Source of the DNA: Gammaproteobacteria bacterium
GTDB lineage: Bacteria; Pseudomonadota; Gammaproteobacteria; Arenicellales; CAJQKF01
Direction of reading: 5' to 3'
NCBI GenBank assembly: GCA_030429665.1
Contig: JAUIEZ010000001.1
Span: forward strand, 1 to 64,000
Length of the DNA stretch: 64,000 nt
Part shown: in pieces, positions 39,593-49,593 of the stretch
Layout: every line of letters starts with the position of its first letter
How positions within the stretch are numbered: the stretch's first letter is position 1
Position numbers and translations under genes: made by a program
Notes under the pieces: generated by a model
Database searches by the model: none
Seen by the model: the letters and a program-made list of their open reading frames with translations, nothing else
Told to the model about the DNA's origin: nothing

Positions 39593-40408
39593 ATGAACGA
39601 TCGATCCCTGACCCGCAACATGGCGCTGTTCTGCGATTTCGAGAACATGGCGTTGGGCGTGCGCGACGCCAAGTACTCGGCATTCGAAATCCAGAAGGTA
39701 CTCGAGCGGCTGCTCTTGAAAGGCAGCATCGTGGTCAAGAAGGCCTACTGCGACTGGGACCGATACAAGGAGTTCAAGTCCGCCATGCACGAGGCCGCCT
39801 TCGAGATGATAGAGATTCCTCACGTTCGCATGTCGGGAAAGAACTCCGCCGATATTCGCATGGTGGTCGACGCGCTGGACCTTTGCTACACCAAGGCGCA
39901 CGTGGACACCTTCGTGATTCTCTCGGGCGACTCCGATTTCTCGCCGCTGGTCAGCAAGTTGCGCGAGAACGACAAGATCGTCATCGGCGTCGGCGTAAAG
40001 AACGCCACCTCGGACCTGCTAATCGCCAACTGCGACGAGTTCATCTTCTACGACGACCTGGTGCGTGAATCCGAGAAGAAGAACAAACCCGCCAGGCGCA
40101 AGTCGTCGGCGAAGAAGGCCGGCAAGAAAACGCGCGCCAACCCCGAGGACGACAAGAAGCAGGAAGGGCTCGACCTCGTCATCGAGACCGCCGAGGCGTT
40201 GCTCAAGGAGCGCGGCGAGGAAGAGAAGGTCTGGGGCTCCATGGTCAAGCAGGCACTCAAGCGGCGCAAGCCCGGATTCGACGAGACCTATCATGGTTTT
40301 CGAACGTTCGGCCAACTCCTCGAAGAGGCCGAGGCGAGAAACCTGCTCACGCTGCAGCACGACGAGAAGTCGGGCGGCTATATCATCAAGGGCCTCGCGA
40401 CGGATTGA
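39593..40408 (+). CDS. NYN-domain (LabA/PIN-like) protein with C-terminal OST-HTH/LOTUS-like domain
   Basis: MALFCDFENMALG, ADIRMVVDALDLCYTKAHVDTFVILSGDSDFSPLVSKLRE, Lys-rich linker, then winged-helix-like KVWGSMVKQALKRRKPGFDETYHGFRTFGQLLEEAEARNLL. Confidence 0.85.
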   Translation: MNDRSLTRNMALFCDFENMALGVRDAKYSAFEIQKVLERLLLKGSIVVKKAYCDWDRYKEFKSAMHEAAFEMIEIPHVRMSGKNSADIRMVVDALDLCYTKAHVDTFVILSGDSDFSPLVSKLRENDKIVIGVGVKNATSDLLIANCDEFIFYDDLVRESEKKNKPARRKSSAKKAGKKTRANPEDDKKQEGLDLVIETAEALLKERGEEEKVWGSMVKQALKRRKPGFDETYHGFRTFGQLLEEAEARNLLTLQHDEKSGGYIIKGLATD

Positions 40409-40449
40409 CCCGCGCGGCGGCGGCGCGCTCGCGAAGCGACGGCGGGCCG

Positions 40450-42693
40450 TCAGCGGAAGACGTACACCGGGCTCGACCAGGCGAGGTGACCGTCTTCCTG
40501 GGTGACGCAGATATATAGCGCGTTGTCGCGATCGTCGCGCAACGCGATGCGCCGCTCTACGGTCATGGTTCGGTGGGGGTTATCGTCCGGCAGACGAAAT
40601 ACCCGTATTCGGCGCGAGATACCGCCGGCATCGAAGACGATGTCCTCGCGTCCTATTTCGGCGATGTCGAGACGCGCCTTGACCAGTGCCGTTTCGATCT
40701 CGAGCGTGCCGCTGCCAGAGTCTTCCAACCAGGCATCGAAGCCGCCGAAACCGCCCGTCGTCAGCGCCTGCCACTCGACGGCACCAGGGGCGGTCTGCTC
40801 GAAACGCTTGTCGAGGTTGTAGCGGTTGATCGGTGCAAGGCGCTCGAATCCGTTACCTTGCAGTACGGCGCGGCCGTCCCACACGGTTTCCCGGCCTCGA
40901 CCACGGTATTCCGAGCCCTCCCAGACGACGCGAATGCGCCGGCCGAGGTCCTGCTCCGCGAACGGCCGCACGGTTTCGAGAACGTCGAGCCCGTTGCGAA
41001 TCTCGACACGCTCAACCGGCGACGAGGCATGCAGGTCGATGCTGAAAGTCACCTCGGCGTCGGCGCTACGGCAAATATCGCCCATCATCGCCGACGACAC
41101 TTCACGGCTGTCGGTGTCGCCAAGCAGCGGATCGTCGTCGAACAACGTCGCCGGGTTGTCGAAGGCCACGCGCGTGTCGAGCACCATGCGACAGCCCGTG
41201 GTGCCGTAATGGTGGCGCCGTCGCAGCGACTCGAGCAGCCCCTCGCGGTCGAACGACGGCGCCAGCATGCAGGTCAGACCGCCGTAGGCGCCGAACTTGG
41301 TGGCGCCTGGATGGCTGGCGCCGGGTCGGCCCTTGTGGCCGTCGGAATTGGAAACGATACCCACGCGATAGCCCTGCTCGAAGGCGTCGTGGATCAGCCA
41401 CTCGAAGGTGCCCCATGCCGAATGCACCTCCACCGAACGCTCGAGTCGAATATCGTGAGCAACCCTGATGTCCGCGTAGCGGCCGCCGATGTGGGCGAAC
41501 ACCACGCAGTCCTCGCCCTCGAGCGCGTGGAACAGGCCCTCCGCCGAATTGGCGTCGGTGTCGATGTCGGAAAGGTCGTCCACCAGCGCGTGGGAGGAAC
41601 GGTGGATCGGGCGATCCTCGTGTCGGTAAAGCACGTTGCGATCGCCGCCCAGGCCCGTATTGCCCGACCACTCGTAGCCGGGGAACACGACAAACCGGCC
41701 ATCCTCGTTGAACTCCCGCGACAAGTCGTTCAGGTGACGCCAGAACGGCGTGGTAATCTGGAAATCGTTGCCCTGGTGCGCGACGGCGTCGAGAAACGCG
41801 CGATCGCGCGCGAAGACGTGGAAGTCGCGGGCGGAATTCGTGCCGATGGTTTCCTCGGACTGCCCGTGCAGGTCGCCCCAGTAGGGCTTGAGCGACATCG
41901 ATTCGCTGATGCGCAGGGGATTGGACCGCGCGCGAACCTCGCCGTGCCCGTCGACGAGTTCGACGTGCAGGTCCCCGGGCGCTTCGACGGACAGGTTCTC
42001 CACGATCACCGAAAACTCGCCGGGGGTGAACGTCACTTGCGCGGGCAGCCCCTCGACCGGCCGGCTGGCGCGCAGCGTGAACGTCTCGTCGCACCGGTCC
42101 GACGGGTTGCCCCAACGGTCCTCGCCCTTGAGGCACAACCTGAACGTCTCGCCGGTTTCGCGCTCGGTCGGCAGAATCGCCCGGTAGTGCGCCGGGGGGC
42201 CCGGCACGATGGCGATCTCGGGCTGCACCGGCAGTTCCACATAGTTGTAGGTCGCGATGGCGTCGACCAGCACACGAAACTCGAAGGTGTGCTCGCAGAA
42301 AGTCTGCAGCCGCATGCCGGGGCAGCCGCCGCGCGGATCGCCGAAGCGCACGGTGATGGTGTCACCCTCGCGCAGGAAGCCGCGTACCACCTTGATATAC
42401 AGCGTCTTGTCCCAGGGGCGTATGTTGCGCTTCATGTCGTATTCGAGATGAAGCACGGCGCCGTTGCTGGCCTCGGCAGTGACGTAGTTGGGCGCCGCCG
42501 GATCGTCGAACTGGGGACGGCCCATGTCGCTGGCGAACCGGTGCACGATCTTTATCGAGCCGGTGTCGTCGATGCCGAAGTAGCCCGCGGTGTAGATCAG
42601 CTCGAAGGACTGGTACGAGCCTGCCTCGAAGCGGCCTCGGGGAGAAATGTCGGCACTGCCCATCCGTTCGGGCAGGTAGCTTGAATGTGGCAT
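40450..42693 (-). CDS. DUF3604-type / PHP-like metal-dependent hydrolase
   Basis: PYWGDLHGQSEETIGTNSARDFHVFARDRAFLDAVAHQGND, FVVFPGYEWSGNTGLGGDRNVLY, VGIVSNSDGHKGRPG. Confidence 0.8.
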   Translation of the reverse strand: MPHSSYLPERMGSADISPRGRFEAGSYQSFELIYTAGYFGIDDTGSIKIVHRFASDMGRPQFDDPAAPNYVTAEASNGAVLHLEYDMKRNIRPWDKTLYIKVVRGFLREGDTITVRFGDPRGGCPGMRLQTFCEHTFEFRVLVDAIATYNYVELPVQPEIAIVPGPPAHYRAILPTERETGETFRLCLKGEDRWGNPSDRCDETFTLRASRPVEGLPAQVTFTPGEFSVIVENLSVEAPGDLHVELVDGHGEVRARSNPLRISESMSLKPYWGDLHGQSEETIGTNSARDFHVFARDRAFLDAVAHQGNDFQITTPFWRHLNDLSREFNEDGRFVVFPGYEWSGNTGLGGDRNVLYRHEDRPIHRSSHALVDDLSDIDTDANSAEGLFHALEGEDCVVFAHIGGRYADIRVAHDIRLERSVEVHSAWGTFEWLIHDAFEQGYRVGIVSNSDGHKGRPGASHPGATKFGAYGGLTCMLAPSFDREGLLESLRRRHHYGTTGCRMVLDTRVAFDNPATLFDDDPLLGDTDSREVSSAMMGDICRSADAEVTFSIDLHASSPVERVEIRNGLDVLETVRPFAEQDLGRRIRVVWEGSEYRGRGRETVWDGRAVLQGNGFERLAPINRYNLDKRFEQTAPGAVEWQALTTGGFGGFDAWLEDSGSGTLEIETALVKARLDIAEIGREDIVFDAGGISRRIRVFRLPDDNPHRTMTVERRIALRDDRDNALYICVTQEDGHLAWSSPVYVFR

Positions 42694-42790
42694 GGTTTCG
42701 TTTCTTTTGGGAAATTGGGTTGTCGCCGGGGGGCGTTACTTTAACCCGGAATCCCGGCCTCGCCCCATACCCGTGTGATAATCCCGGTCC

Positions 42791-43798
42791 ATGAGATCAA
42801 CTTCGCCGGACGACGAGTCGTCGCGATACCGCGACCTGGGACCCGAGGAAATCCTGGACGCCGTGGAAAGCGCCGGGCACCACTGTGATGGTCGCCTGCT
42901 GGCGCTGAACAGTTATGAAAACCGCGTCTACCAGGTGGGCGTAGAGGGCGGTTCGCCGATCGTCGTCAAGTTCTACCGGCCGGGACGCTGGAGTGACGCG
43001 GCGATCGAGGAGGAACACCGATTCGCACGCGAACTCGCCGAGGCCGAGATCCCGGTGGTCGCGCCGGTCGCGGACATCGACGGCAATACGCTGCGCCGTC
43101 GCGACGCCTTCCGCTTCGCGTTGTTCCCTCGCGCCGGCGGCCGCGCGCCCGAACCCGACAACCTCGACCAGTTGGAAATCATCGGGCGTTTCGTCGGCCG
43201 CATCCACGCCGTGGGCGCGACGCGGCCTTTCGCCCACCGTCCCACGCTGGATGTCACGACCTTCGGCGAAGACGCGGTTCGCTACGTGCTCGAGTGCGGC
43301 CTGCTGCCCGACGAGCTTCGCTCGCCCTACCGCTCCCTTGCCGAGGACTTGTTGCAGCGGGTACGCTGGTGCTTCGAGCGGGCGGGGGACGTCCGCTTGC
43401 TGCGCGTCCACGGCGACGTCCACATCGGCAACATCCTGTGGACGGACGACGGTCCGCACATCGTCGACCTCGACGACGCGCGCATGGCGCCGGCGACCCA
43501 GGACCTGTGGATGCTGCTTTCCGGCGAACGCGCCGAGCGCACCGCCGCGCTCGATGCGCTGCTCACCGGATACACGGATTTCCACGAGTACCCGTTACGC
43601 GAACTGCACCTCGTCGAGGCGCTGCGCACGCTGCGCCTGCTCCACTACTACGCGTGGCTGGCGCGGCGCTGGGACGACCCGGCATTTCCCCGCGCCTTCC
43701 CGTGGTTCAATACCCAGCGCGCGTGGCAGCAGCATATTCTCGACCTGCGCGAGCAGGCCGCCGCGATGGAGGAACCGCCATTGTCGTTCGGCCCGTGA
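42791..43798 (+). CDS. srkA: Serine/threonine protein kinase, stress response kinase A (YihE/RdoA-like)
   Basis: ALNSYENRVYQVGVEGGSPIVVKFYRPGRWSDAAIEEEHRFARELAEAEIPVVAP and LLRVHGDVHIGNILWTDDGPHIVDLDDARMAPATQDLWMLLSG. Confidence 0.92.
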   Translation: MRSTSPDDESSRYRDLGPEEILDAVESAGHHCDGRLLALNSYENRVYQVGVEGGSPIVVKFYRPGRWSDAAIEEEHRFARELAEAEIPVVAPVADIDGNTLRRRDAFRFALFPRAGGRAPEPDNLDQLEIIGRFVGRIHAVGATRPFAHRPTLDVTTFGEDAVRYVLECGLLPDELRSPYRSLAEDLLQRVRWCFERAGDVRLLRVHGDVHIGNILWTDDGPHIVDLDDARMAPATQDLWMLLSGERAERTAALDALLTGYTDFHEYPLRELHLVEALRTLRLLHYYAWLARRWDDPAFPRAFPWFNTQRAWQQHILDLREQAAAMEEPPLSFGP

Positions 43799-43927
43799 CG
43801 GCCGGCGCCATGAAACGATGTGACCTCCCGATACGAACTGCCGGCAGGGTTCATCGTGAACGGCTACGCGCACCTTTTGTCGCGCCTTGCACCGGTTGCG
43901 GGCGCGACGCCGATGACTGCCTTCGTG

Positions 43928-44580
43928 ACTAACGAATCCCCCGGCAAAGCCGGGGGGGTTCAAATGTGAGCCGCTCAAAGCGGACTGACGGGGTCGCTTC
44001 GCGGCCCCTTCGAATGTGACCGCCTGAAGGCGGACGACTACCGTAGCAGTTCCATCTGTTCGAGTCGGCGGTCTTCCTTCTCCTGGTCCCGAATATATTG
44101 GCGTATGACTGCTTCATCTCTTCCTACCGTCGAGACAAAATACCCCCTCGCCCAGAAATGCTGGCCTACGAAGTTCCGACGCCTCTCGCCGAATTCCCTC
44201 GCAATATGGATCGCACTCTTCCCTTTCAGGAATCCGATCACCTGAGAGACAGCATACTTCGGCGGGATCGAAAGCATCATGTGCACGTGATCCGGCATCA
44301 GATGACCTTCTTCGATTCGGCTCTCCTTCTGCACGCTGAGGCGATGAAATACCTCCCCAAGTTCCTTGCGGATCCGTCCGTACAGCAACTTGCGCCGGTA
44401 CTTCGGAATGAAAACGACGTGATATTTGCACTCCCATTTCGAGTGACTTAGGCTTCGATACTGGTCCATCGAGATTCTCCTCGTTGTGTGCTTGGCGGCT
44501 CACAACCCGGAGTTTCTTCGATGGACTGCTGTATATGTCAAACATTGTCTGCCTCCCCGGCAGAGCCGGGGGGTCTCCCG
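43928..44580 (-). mobile_element. IS200-type insertion sequence with hairpin ends (boundaries approximate)
   Basis: Y1 transposase ORF flanked by CCCCCGGC-AAA-GCCGGGGG (43938-43956) and CCCCGGC-AGA-GCCGGGG (44555-44571). Confidence 0.75.
44038..44469 (-). CDS. tnpA: IS200/IS605-family Y1 transposase (TnpA)
   Basis: CKYHVVFIPKYRRKLLYG, HLMPDHVHMMLSIPPKYAVSQVIGFLKGKSA (HUH), VIRQYIRDQE (Tyr). Confidence 0.93.
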   Translation of the reverse strand: MDQYRSLSHSKWECKYHVVFIPKYRRKLLYGRIRKELGEVFHRLSVQKESRIEEGHLMPDHVHMMLSIPPKYAVSQVIGFLKGKSAIHIAREFGERRRNFVGQHFWARGYFVSTVGRDEAVIRQYIRDQEKEDRRLEQMELLR

Positions 44581-44587
44581 CTAGACG

Positions 44588-45379
44588 CTAGCCCAGCGCC
44601 TTGATGAAGTGAGAGAACAACGCGCCCTGGGAATTGATGCCGAGCTTGGCGTAGATGTTCTTGCGGTGGATTCTCACCGTGCCGGGCGAGATCGAAAGGA
44701 TCTTGCCGATGGCCTCGGAGGAATAACCCTTGAGCACGTACTCGACCACGTCGCGCTCGCGCGGCGTAAGCACGTTGCGGCCGAAGTTTCGAAAGGCATG
44801 ATCGATATGGCGCCGGATACTCGGCGTTTCGTCCGCGCCGGCGCCGCCTTCGAATCGACTGTTCAATCCCGACCACTGCTGCCGTGCCGCCGCGCGAACC
44901 ACAGGCTCGACGCTGCTGAGCTCACGAAATTCCCGGGCGCTGAACGCGGTCGACTGGTCGGCGCGCATTAACGAGACCACGGCGGTGACGCCCTCGGGCA
45001 GGTCCACGAAGTAGCCGATCTCCTCTGCCAACCCCGTACGCACGTAATAGGAGCGAAAGTATTCGCTCTGGTAGAAGCGATCCGGCGCGAAGTCGCGCAG
45101 GCGGTAGAGCCCCGGCTCGATGCCGGAGTTGGCGGCGAGAAAGAAGGGATCAAGGAGATACGGCCCCTCCTGGTACATGGTGACAAACACGCGCCGCTTG
45201 TTGGCGGGAAAATCGTCGTACAGGTCCAGGGGCGGCGACTCGCCCTTGTAGGCGAACATGACCGAATAGTCGAACGGCGTGAGCTCGCGCAAGGCGCCGA
45301 CGAGTTCCTCGGGAAACTGGGGAGAACCGATCGAGGCGATGACCGCCGCCAACCGCCCGTACCAGGCCGAACCGTTCAA
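44588..45379 (-). CDS. LuxR-family transcriptional regulator
   Basis: C-terminal GerE HTH LTPRERDVVEYVLKGYSSEAIGKILSISPGTVRIHRKNIYAKLGINSQGALFSHFI. Confidence 0.9.
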   Translation of the reverse strand: MNGSAWYGRLAAVIASIGSPQFPEELVGALRELTPFDYSVMFAYKGESPPLDLYDDFPANKRRVFVTMYQEGPYLLDPFFLAANSGIEPGLYRLRDFAPDRFYQSEYFRSYYVRTGLAEEIGYFVDLPEGVTAVVSLMRADQSTAFSAREFRELSSVEPVVRAAARQQWSGLNSRFEGGAGADETPSIRRHIDHAFRNFGRNVLTPRERDVVEYVLKGYSSEAIGKILSISPGTVRIHRKNIYAKLGINSQGALFSHFIKALG

Positions 45380-45417
45380 GGGCAGCTCCCGGCGCGGCGA
45401 ATACGCCTATGCGGATT

Positions 45418-45490
45418 AGGATATACCGTGCTGCATATATACATGAAATTGCAGACCTGACTAACATTTGCCCTGTGTAAAGGATATACC
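45418..45490. repeat. Two AGGATATACC direct repeats 63 bp apart
   Basis: 45418-45427 and 45481-45490, in the LuxR/pot divergent intergenic region. Confidence 0.7.
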
Positions 45491-45533
45491 AGCATCGCCG
45501 GAATATTCCCATAAATCGCTGATTGGAGGATAC

Positions 45534-46667
45534 ATGCAGTCGAACGGCGCCAGTGCGGTCCCGGTGCTGACATTCCGCGGCGTATCGAAACGCTTCGGTG
45601 ACGTGGTGGCGGCCAGGAACCTGGACCTGGACGTCGACGAGGGCGAATTTCTCTCCTTCCTCGGCCCCTCCGGCTGCGGCAAGACCACTTCCCTGCGCAT
45701 GATCGCCGGCTTCGAACAACCGAGCGAAGGCGACGTCTACCTGATGGGTGAGCGGGTCAACGGCGTGCCGGCGTATCGACGTCCCGTCAACATGGTGTTC
45801 CAACACTATGCGCTGTTCCCTCACCTGGACGTCGCCGACAACGTCTCCTACGGGCTGCGCCAGAGGCGGCCGCGGCCGGACGCGGACGCAATCGCCCGGC
45901 GAGTGGAAGCGATGCTCGAGAAAGTCCGCCTCGCCGGCTACGCGCGGCGCAAGATCTGGGAACTCTCCGGCGGACAACAACAACGCGTCGCGTTGGCCCG
46001 GGCGCTGATCAACGAACCCGCGCTGCTGCTTCTCGACGAACCACTGGCGGCGCTGGATCGAAAGCTCAGGCGCGAGATGCAGATCGAGTTGCAAAACCTG
46101 CAGCGGGACCTGGGCATAACTTTCGTCCTGGTCACCCATGACCAGGAGGAAGCGCTGTCGATGAGCGATCGGGTGTGCATCATGCGCGACGGCGCCATCG
46201 TACAGATCGGCAGCCCGCGGGAACTCTACGACAGGCCGCTGAACCGTTACGTCGCCGACTTCGTCGGCAAGTCCAACTTCTTCGCGGGAACACTGGTCGA
46301 AACGGGCCGCGAGCGCGTCATCGTCTCCCTGGCGGGCACACTGCGGGTGCCGGCCGTCGGCGGCCCTTCCGTTGCCGGCATGGCGCGGGGTCAAGGCATC
46401 AGTCTGAGTGTGCGCCCGGAACAGATGGTGCTCTCTCGCGACCCGCGCAGTCTGCCCGCCGACAGCGCGGTGAAGCTTGAGGCGACGGTGCGAAACCGGA
46501 TCTTTCTCGGCGAGCACACCGAGTACCTGCTGCACGAGACGCGCCTCGGAGAGTTCCTGGCCCTGGCGCCGCGCCAGACCGAGATCAGCGAGCCGGCGTT
46601 CGACACGGGCGAGTCGATTCACGTCTCGTGGAGCGCGAACGCGGCCCTGGTACTTAGCAACGAATAG
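45534..46667 (+). CDS. potA: Spermidine/putrescine-type ABC transporter ATP-binding protein
   Basis: FLGPSGCGKTTSLRMIAGFEQPSEGDVYLMGERVNGVPAYRRPVNMVFQHYALFPHLDV; LSGGQQQRVALARAL. Confidence 0.9.
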   Translation: MQSNGASAVPVLTFRGVSKRFGDVVAARNLDLDVDEGEFLSFLGPSGCGKTTSLRMIAGFEQPSEGDVYLMGERVNGVPAYRRPVNMVFQHYALFPHLDVADNVSYGLRQRRPRPDADAIARRVEAMLEKVRLAGYARRKIWELSGGQQQRVALARALINEPALLLLDEPLAALDRKLRREMQIELQNLQRDLGITFVLVTHDQEEALSMSDRVCIMRDGAIVQIGSPRELYDRPLNRYVADFVGKSNFFAGTLVETGRERVIVSLAGTLRVPAVGGPSVAGMARGQGISLSVRPEQMVLSRDPRSLPADSAVKLEATVRNRIFLGEHTEYLLHETRLGEFLALAPRQTEISEPAFDTGESIHVSWSANAALVLSNE

Positions 46668-46708
46668 AGCGGACACGCTCCCAACCCAAACCTCTAGCGG
46701 AGGGAAAC

Positions 46709-47872
46709 ATGTCAAGCAAGCATCAAAAACCCATGACCCGCAAGCAGTTCATGCGCGAGTTGCGCCGGTACCAGAAAGGCTCGGTGACGAGGCGTCATTT
46801 CCTCGGCGTCACCGGCCTGGGCATGGCCACCGCCGTGCTCGGCGCGGCCATGCCGGGTCTCGCGCCTCGCAAGAGTTGGGCCGCCGGCGATATCGGCGAC
46901 CGGGTCGTGCTGGCCACGTGGCCGAACTACCACGACGCGGCGAATTTCGAGCAGTTCACCGAGACGACCGGCGCCCACGTGCAGGTGAACGTATTCGGCT
47001 CCAACGAAGAAATGCTGGCCAAGCTGCAGGCCGGCGGCAGCGGCTGGGACGTGTTCGTGCCCACCAACTACACCATCACCACCTACGTCGGCGAGGGGCT
47101 GATCGAACCGCTCGAGCTGGCGAAGATTCCCAACTACGACGCCGGCAGCTTCGAGCCGCGATTCTCCGACGCGGGCACCGTCGACGGCACCGTCTACGCG
47201 GTGCCGAAGAACTGGGGTACCACCGGCTACGCAGTGAACACCGAGCACACCGGCGGCAAGGCGCTGACCACCTGGAAGGAATTCTGGGACATCACCAGGG
47301 AAGAGTTCTCCGGCCGCACGATGGTGCACGACTACCAGCTCACCACCATCGGCAACGCCCTGAAATACTTCGGCTACTCGTTCAACTCGGTCGACCCGCA
47401 GGAACTGGCCGACGCGGAGAAGCTGCTGCTCGAGGTCAAGCCCCACCTGTATGCCATCAGCAGCGACTACCAGCCCTCGATGCGCAACGGAGACGCCTGG
47501 ATGACCATGTGCTGGACAGGCGACGGCAAGCAGCTCAACGCCGACATTCCGTCGATCATCTACGTGCTCGGCACCGAGGGCGGCGAAATCTGGAGCGACT
47601 ACTACGCGGTGCCCAAGGACGCGCCGCACCGCGATGCCGGCTACGCGCTGATCAATTTCCTCCTCGAACCCGAGGTCAATGCGCGCGAGGTGCTGGCGCA
47701 CGGCTACCCCGTGGCCGACAGCCGTACCAACGCGCTGTTGCCCAAGGAGCTTCTCGAGGATCCGATCCTCTACCCGGCCCAGGAGTTGTTGAGCGCGCTG
47801 GAGTTCGGCGCGGCGGCGACCCTGACCGATCCGAACCGCGCGGAACTACTCGCCCGATTCAAGTCGGCCTGA
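46709..47872 (+). CDS. potD: Polyamine-type ABC transporter substrate-binding protein
   Basis: Tat-like RRHFLGVTGLGMATAVLG; VVLATWPNYHDAANFEQFTETTGAHVQVNVFGSNEEMLAKLQAGGSGWDVFVPTNYTI. Confidence 0.88.
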   Translation: MSSKHQKPMTRKQFMRELRRYQKGSVTRRHFLGVTGLGMATAVLGAAMPGLAPRKSWAAGDIGDRVVLATWPNYHDAANFEQFTETTGAHVQVNVFGSNEEMLAKLQAGGSGWDVFVPTNYTITTYVGEGLIEPLELAKIPNYDAGSFEPRFSDAGTVDGTVYAVPKNWGTTGYAVNTEHTGGKALTTWKEFWDITREEFSGRTMVHDYQLTTIGNALKYFGYSFNSVDPQELADAEKLLLEVKPHLYAISSDYQPSMRNGDAWMTMCWTGDGKQLNADIPSIIYVLGTEGGEIWSDYYAVPKDAPHRDAGYALINFLLEPEVNAREVLAHGYPVADSRTNALLPKELLEDPILYPAQELLSALEFGAAATLTDPNRAELLARFKSA

Positions 47873-47896
47873 GCGATCGGCGCGGGAGCGAAGCGC

Positions 47897-48748
47897 GTGA
47901 CGTCGCCATGGGTCAAGCGGCTGCTGTTGTTTCCGGCCACGGCCTGGATGATCGTGATGCTGGCCCTGCCGCTTCTCGTCGTCGTGGTGTTCAGCTTCGG
48001 TGAACGCGGGCCCGCGGGCGGCTACGTGCCCGCGTTCACCTTCGACCAGTACCTGAACCTGCCGGCGCGGCTGGCAGCGTTCAGGAACACGTTGGTTCTG
48101 GCGCCGGTAGGAACGCTCCTGTGCCTGCTCGCCGCCTATCCCCTCGCCTACTTTCTCGCCGTCAAGGTCGATCCGCGCTGGCGTACGCTGCTGCTGGTGC
48201 TGATCATCGTGCCGTTCTGGACCAGCATCCTGATCCGCACCTATGCCTGGATATTCATTCTCGGCGGCCAGGGCATACCGCGGTTGCTGGAGTTTGTCGG
48301 CATCGAGGGCGTGCGCCTGATCAACACGCGCTTCGCCGTGCTCACGGGCATCGTCTACGGCTACCTGCCGCTGATGATATTTCCGATCTACGTAAGCCTC
48401 GAGAAACTCGACAAGCGGCTGCTGGAAGCGGCCGCCGACCTGGGGTCCTCCCCGGCCTGGGCGTTTCGCAACATCACCCTGCCGCTGTCGATTCCGGGCA
48501 TCGCCACCGGCTGCATGCTCGTGTTCATCCTCCTGATGGGGGAATTTCTCATCCCCGCGCTGCTCGGCGGCGGCAAGGTGTTCTTCGTCGGCAACGCGCT
48601 GGTCGACCTGTTCCTGCAATCGCGCAACTGGGCCTATGGATCGGCGGTGGCGGCGACCCTGGTCATCGTCATGCTGGTCACCGTCGGGCTGTACATGAAG
48701 CTCATGCGACGCGCCGGCGCGCAGCGCGACGACGTGTCGCTGTTCTAG
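47897..48748 (+). CDS. potB: Polyamine-type ABC transporter permease (PotB-like)
   Basis: PFWTSILIRTYAWIFILGGQG; LLEAAADLGSSPAWAFRNITLPLSIPGI. Confidence 0.9.
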   Translation: MTSPWVKRLLLFPATAWMIVMLALPLLVVVVFSFGERGPAGGYVPAFTFDQYLNLPARLAAFRNTLVLAPVGTLLCLLAAYPLAYFLAVKVDPRWRTLLLVLIIVPFWTSILIRTYAWIFILGGQGIPRLLEFVGIEGVRLINTRFAVLTGIVYGYLPLMIFPIYVSLEKLDKRLLEAAADLGSSPAWAFRNITLPLSIPGIATGCMLVFILLMGEFLIPALLGGGKVFFVGNALVDLFLQSRNWAYGSAVAATLVIVMLVTVGLYMKLMRRAGAQRDDVSLF

Positions 48749-48759
48749 GCGAGCCGGCA

Positions 48760-49593
48760 ATGAGAATCTACGCCGTCGCCGTCTACCTGTTCCTTTACAT
48801 TCCCATCGGCATCATCGTCCTGTTCAGCTTCAACGCCGGACGCCATGCCAGCGATTTCAGGGGATTTTCCGTGCAGTGGTACGGCAAGGTTCTGTCGAAT
48901 CCCTTCGCCATGGAGGCGTTGACCACCAGTCTCCTGGTCGCCGCGTTCACCGCGGTTTTTGCCAGCGTGTTCGGCACCATGGCGGCACTTGCGCTTCAGA
49001 GTGTTCGCGGGCGGGCCAGGGCGATCTACGACGCGGCGATCTACGTCGCCATCATGGTGCCCGGCATCGTGATCGGCATCGCCACGCTGATTGCGCTCGT
49101 CACCTTGTTCGGGCACCTCAACGATGCGCTCGCGCTGTTGTGGCCGGGCCCGCCGGATACCGCCCCAAGACTCAACCTGGGTTACGGCTCGCTGATCGCG
49201 GCACACACGTTGTTCACCATGGCGCTGGTCATTGTCATCGTTCGCGCCCGCATCGCCGGCATGGACCGCTCGTTGATCGAGGCATCGGCGGATCTTTACG
49301 CGACGCCGTTCGGCACGTTTCGCCAGGTGACCCTGCCGCAGATTTTCCCCGCCGTACTGGCCGGCTTCCTGCTGAGCTTCACCTTCAGCTTCGACGACTT
49401 CATCATCGCCTTCTTCGTCGCCGGATCGGAAACCACGCTGCCGGTGTACGTGTTCTCGTCCATCCGCCGCGGCGTGACGCCGGAGATCAACGCCATCGGC
49501 ACCATGGTGCTTGGCGTGTCCCTTACGCTTCTCGTCATTGCCCAATACCTGTTGCGCCAACGGCGCGACACCGACACCGGAGCGCCATCGTGA
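48760..49593 (+). CDS. potC: Polyamine-type ABC transporter permease (PotC-like)
   Basis: YLFLYIPIGIIVLFSFN; LIEASADLYATPFGTFRQVTLPQIFPAVLAGFLLSFTFSFDDFIIAFF. Confidence 0.9.
   Translation: MRIYAVAVYLFLYIPIGIIVLFSFNAGRHASDFRGFSVQWYGKVLSNPFAMEALTTSLLVAAFTAVFASVFGTMAALALQSVRGRARAIYDAAIYVAIMVPGIVIGIATLIALVTLFGHLNDALALLWPGPPDTAPRLNLGYGSLIAAHTLFTMALVIVIVRARIAGMDRSLIEASADLYATPFGTFRQVTLPQIFPAVLAGFLLSFTFSFDDFIIAFFVAGSETTLPVYVFSSIRRGVTPEINAIGTMVLGVSLTLLVIAQYLLRQRRDTDTGAPS

Noticed and set aside
40573-42684. 703-aa plus-strand ORF
   Set aside because: Antisense to the DUF3604-type gene; no domain and biased composition.
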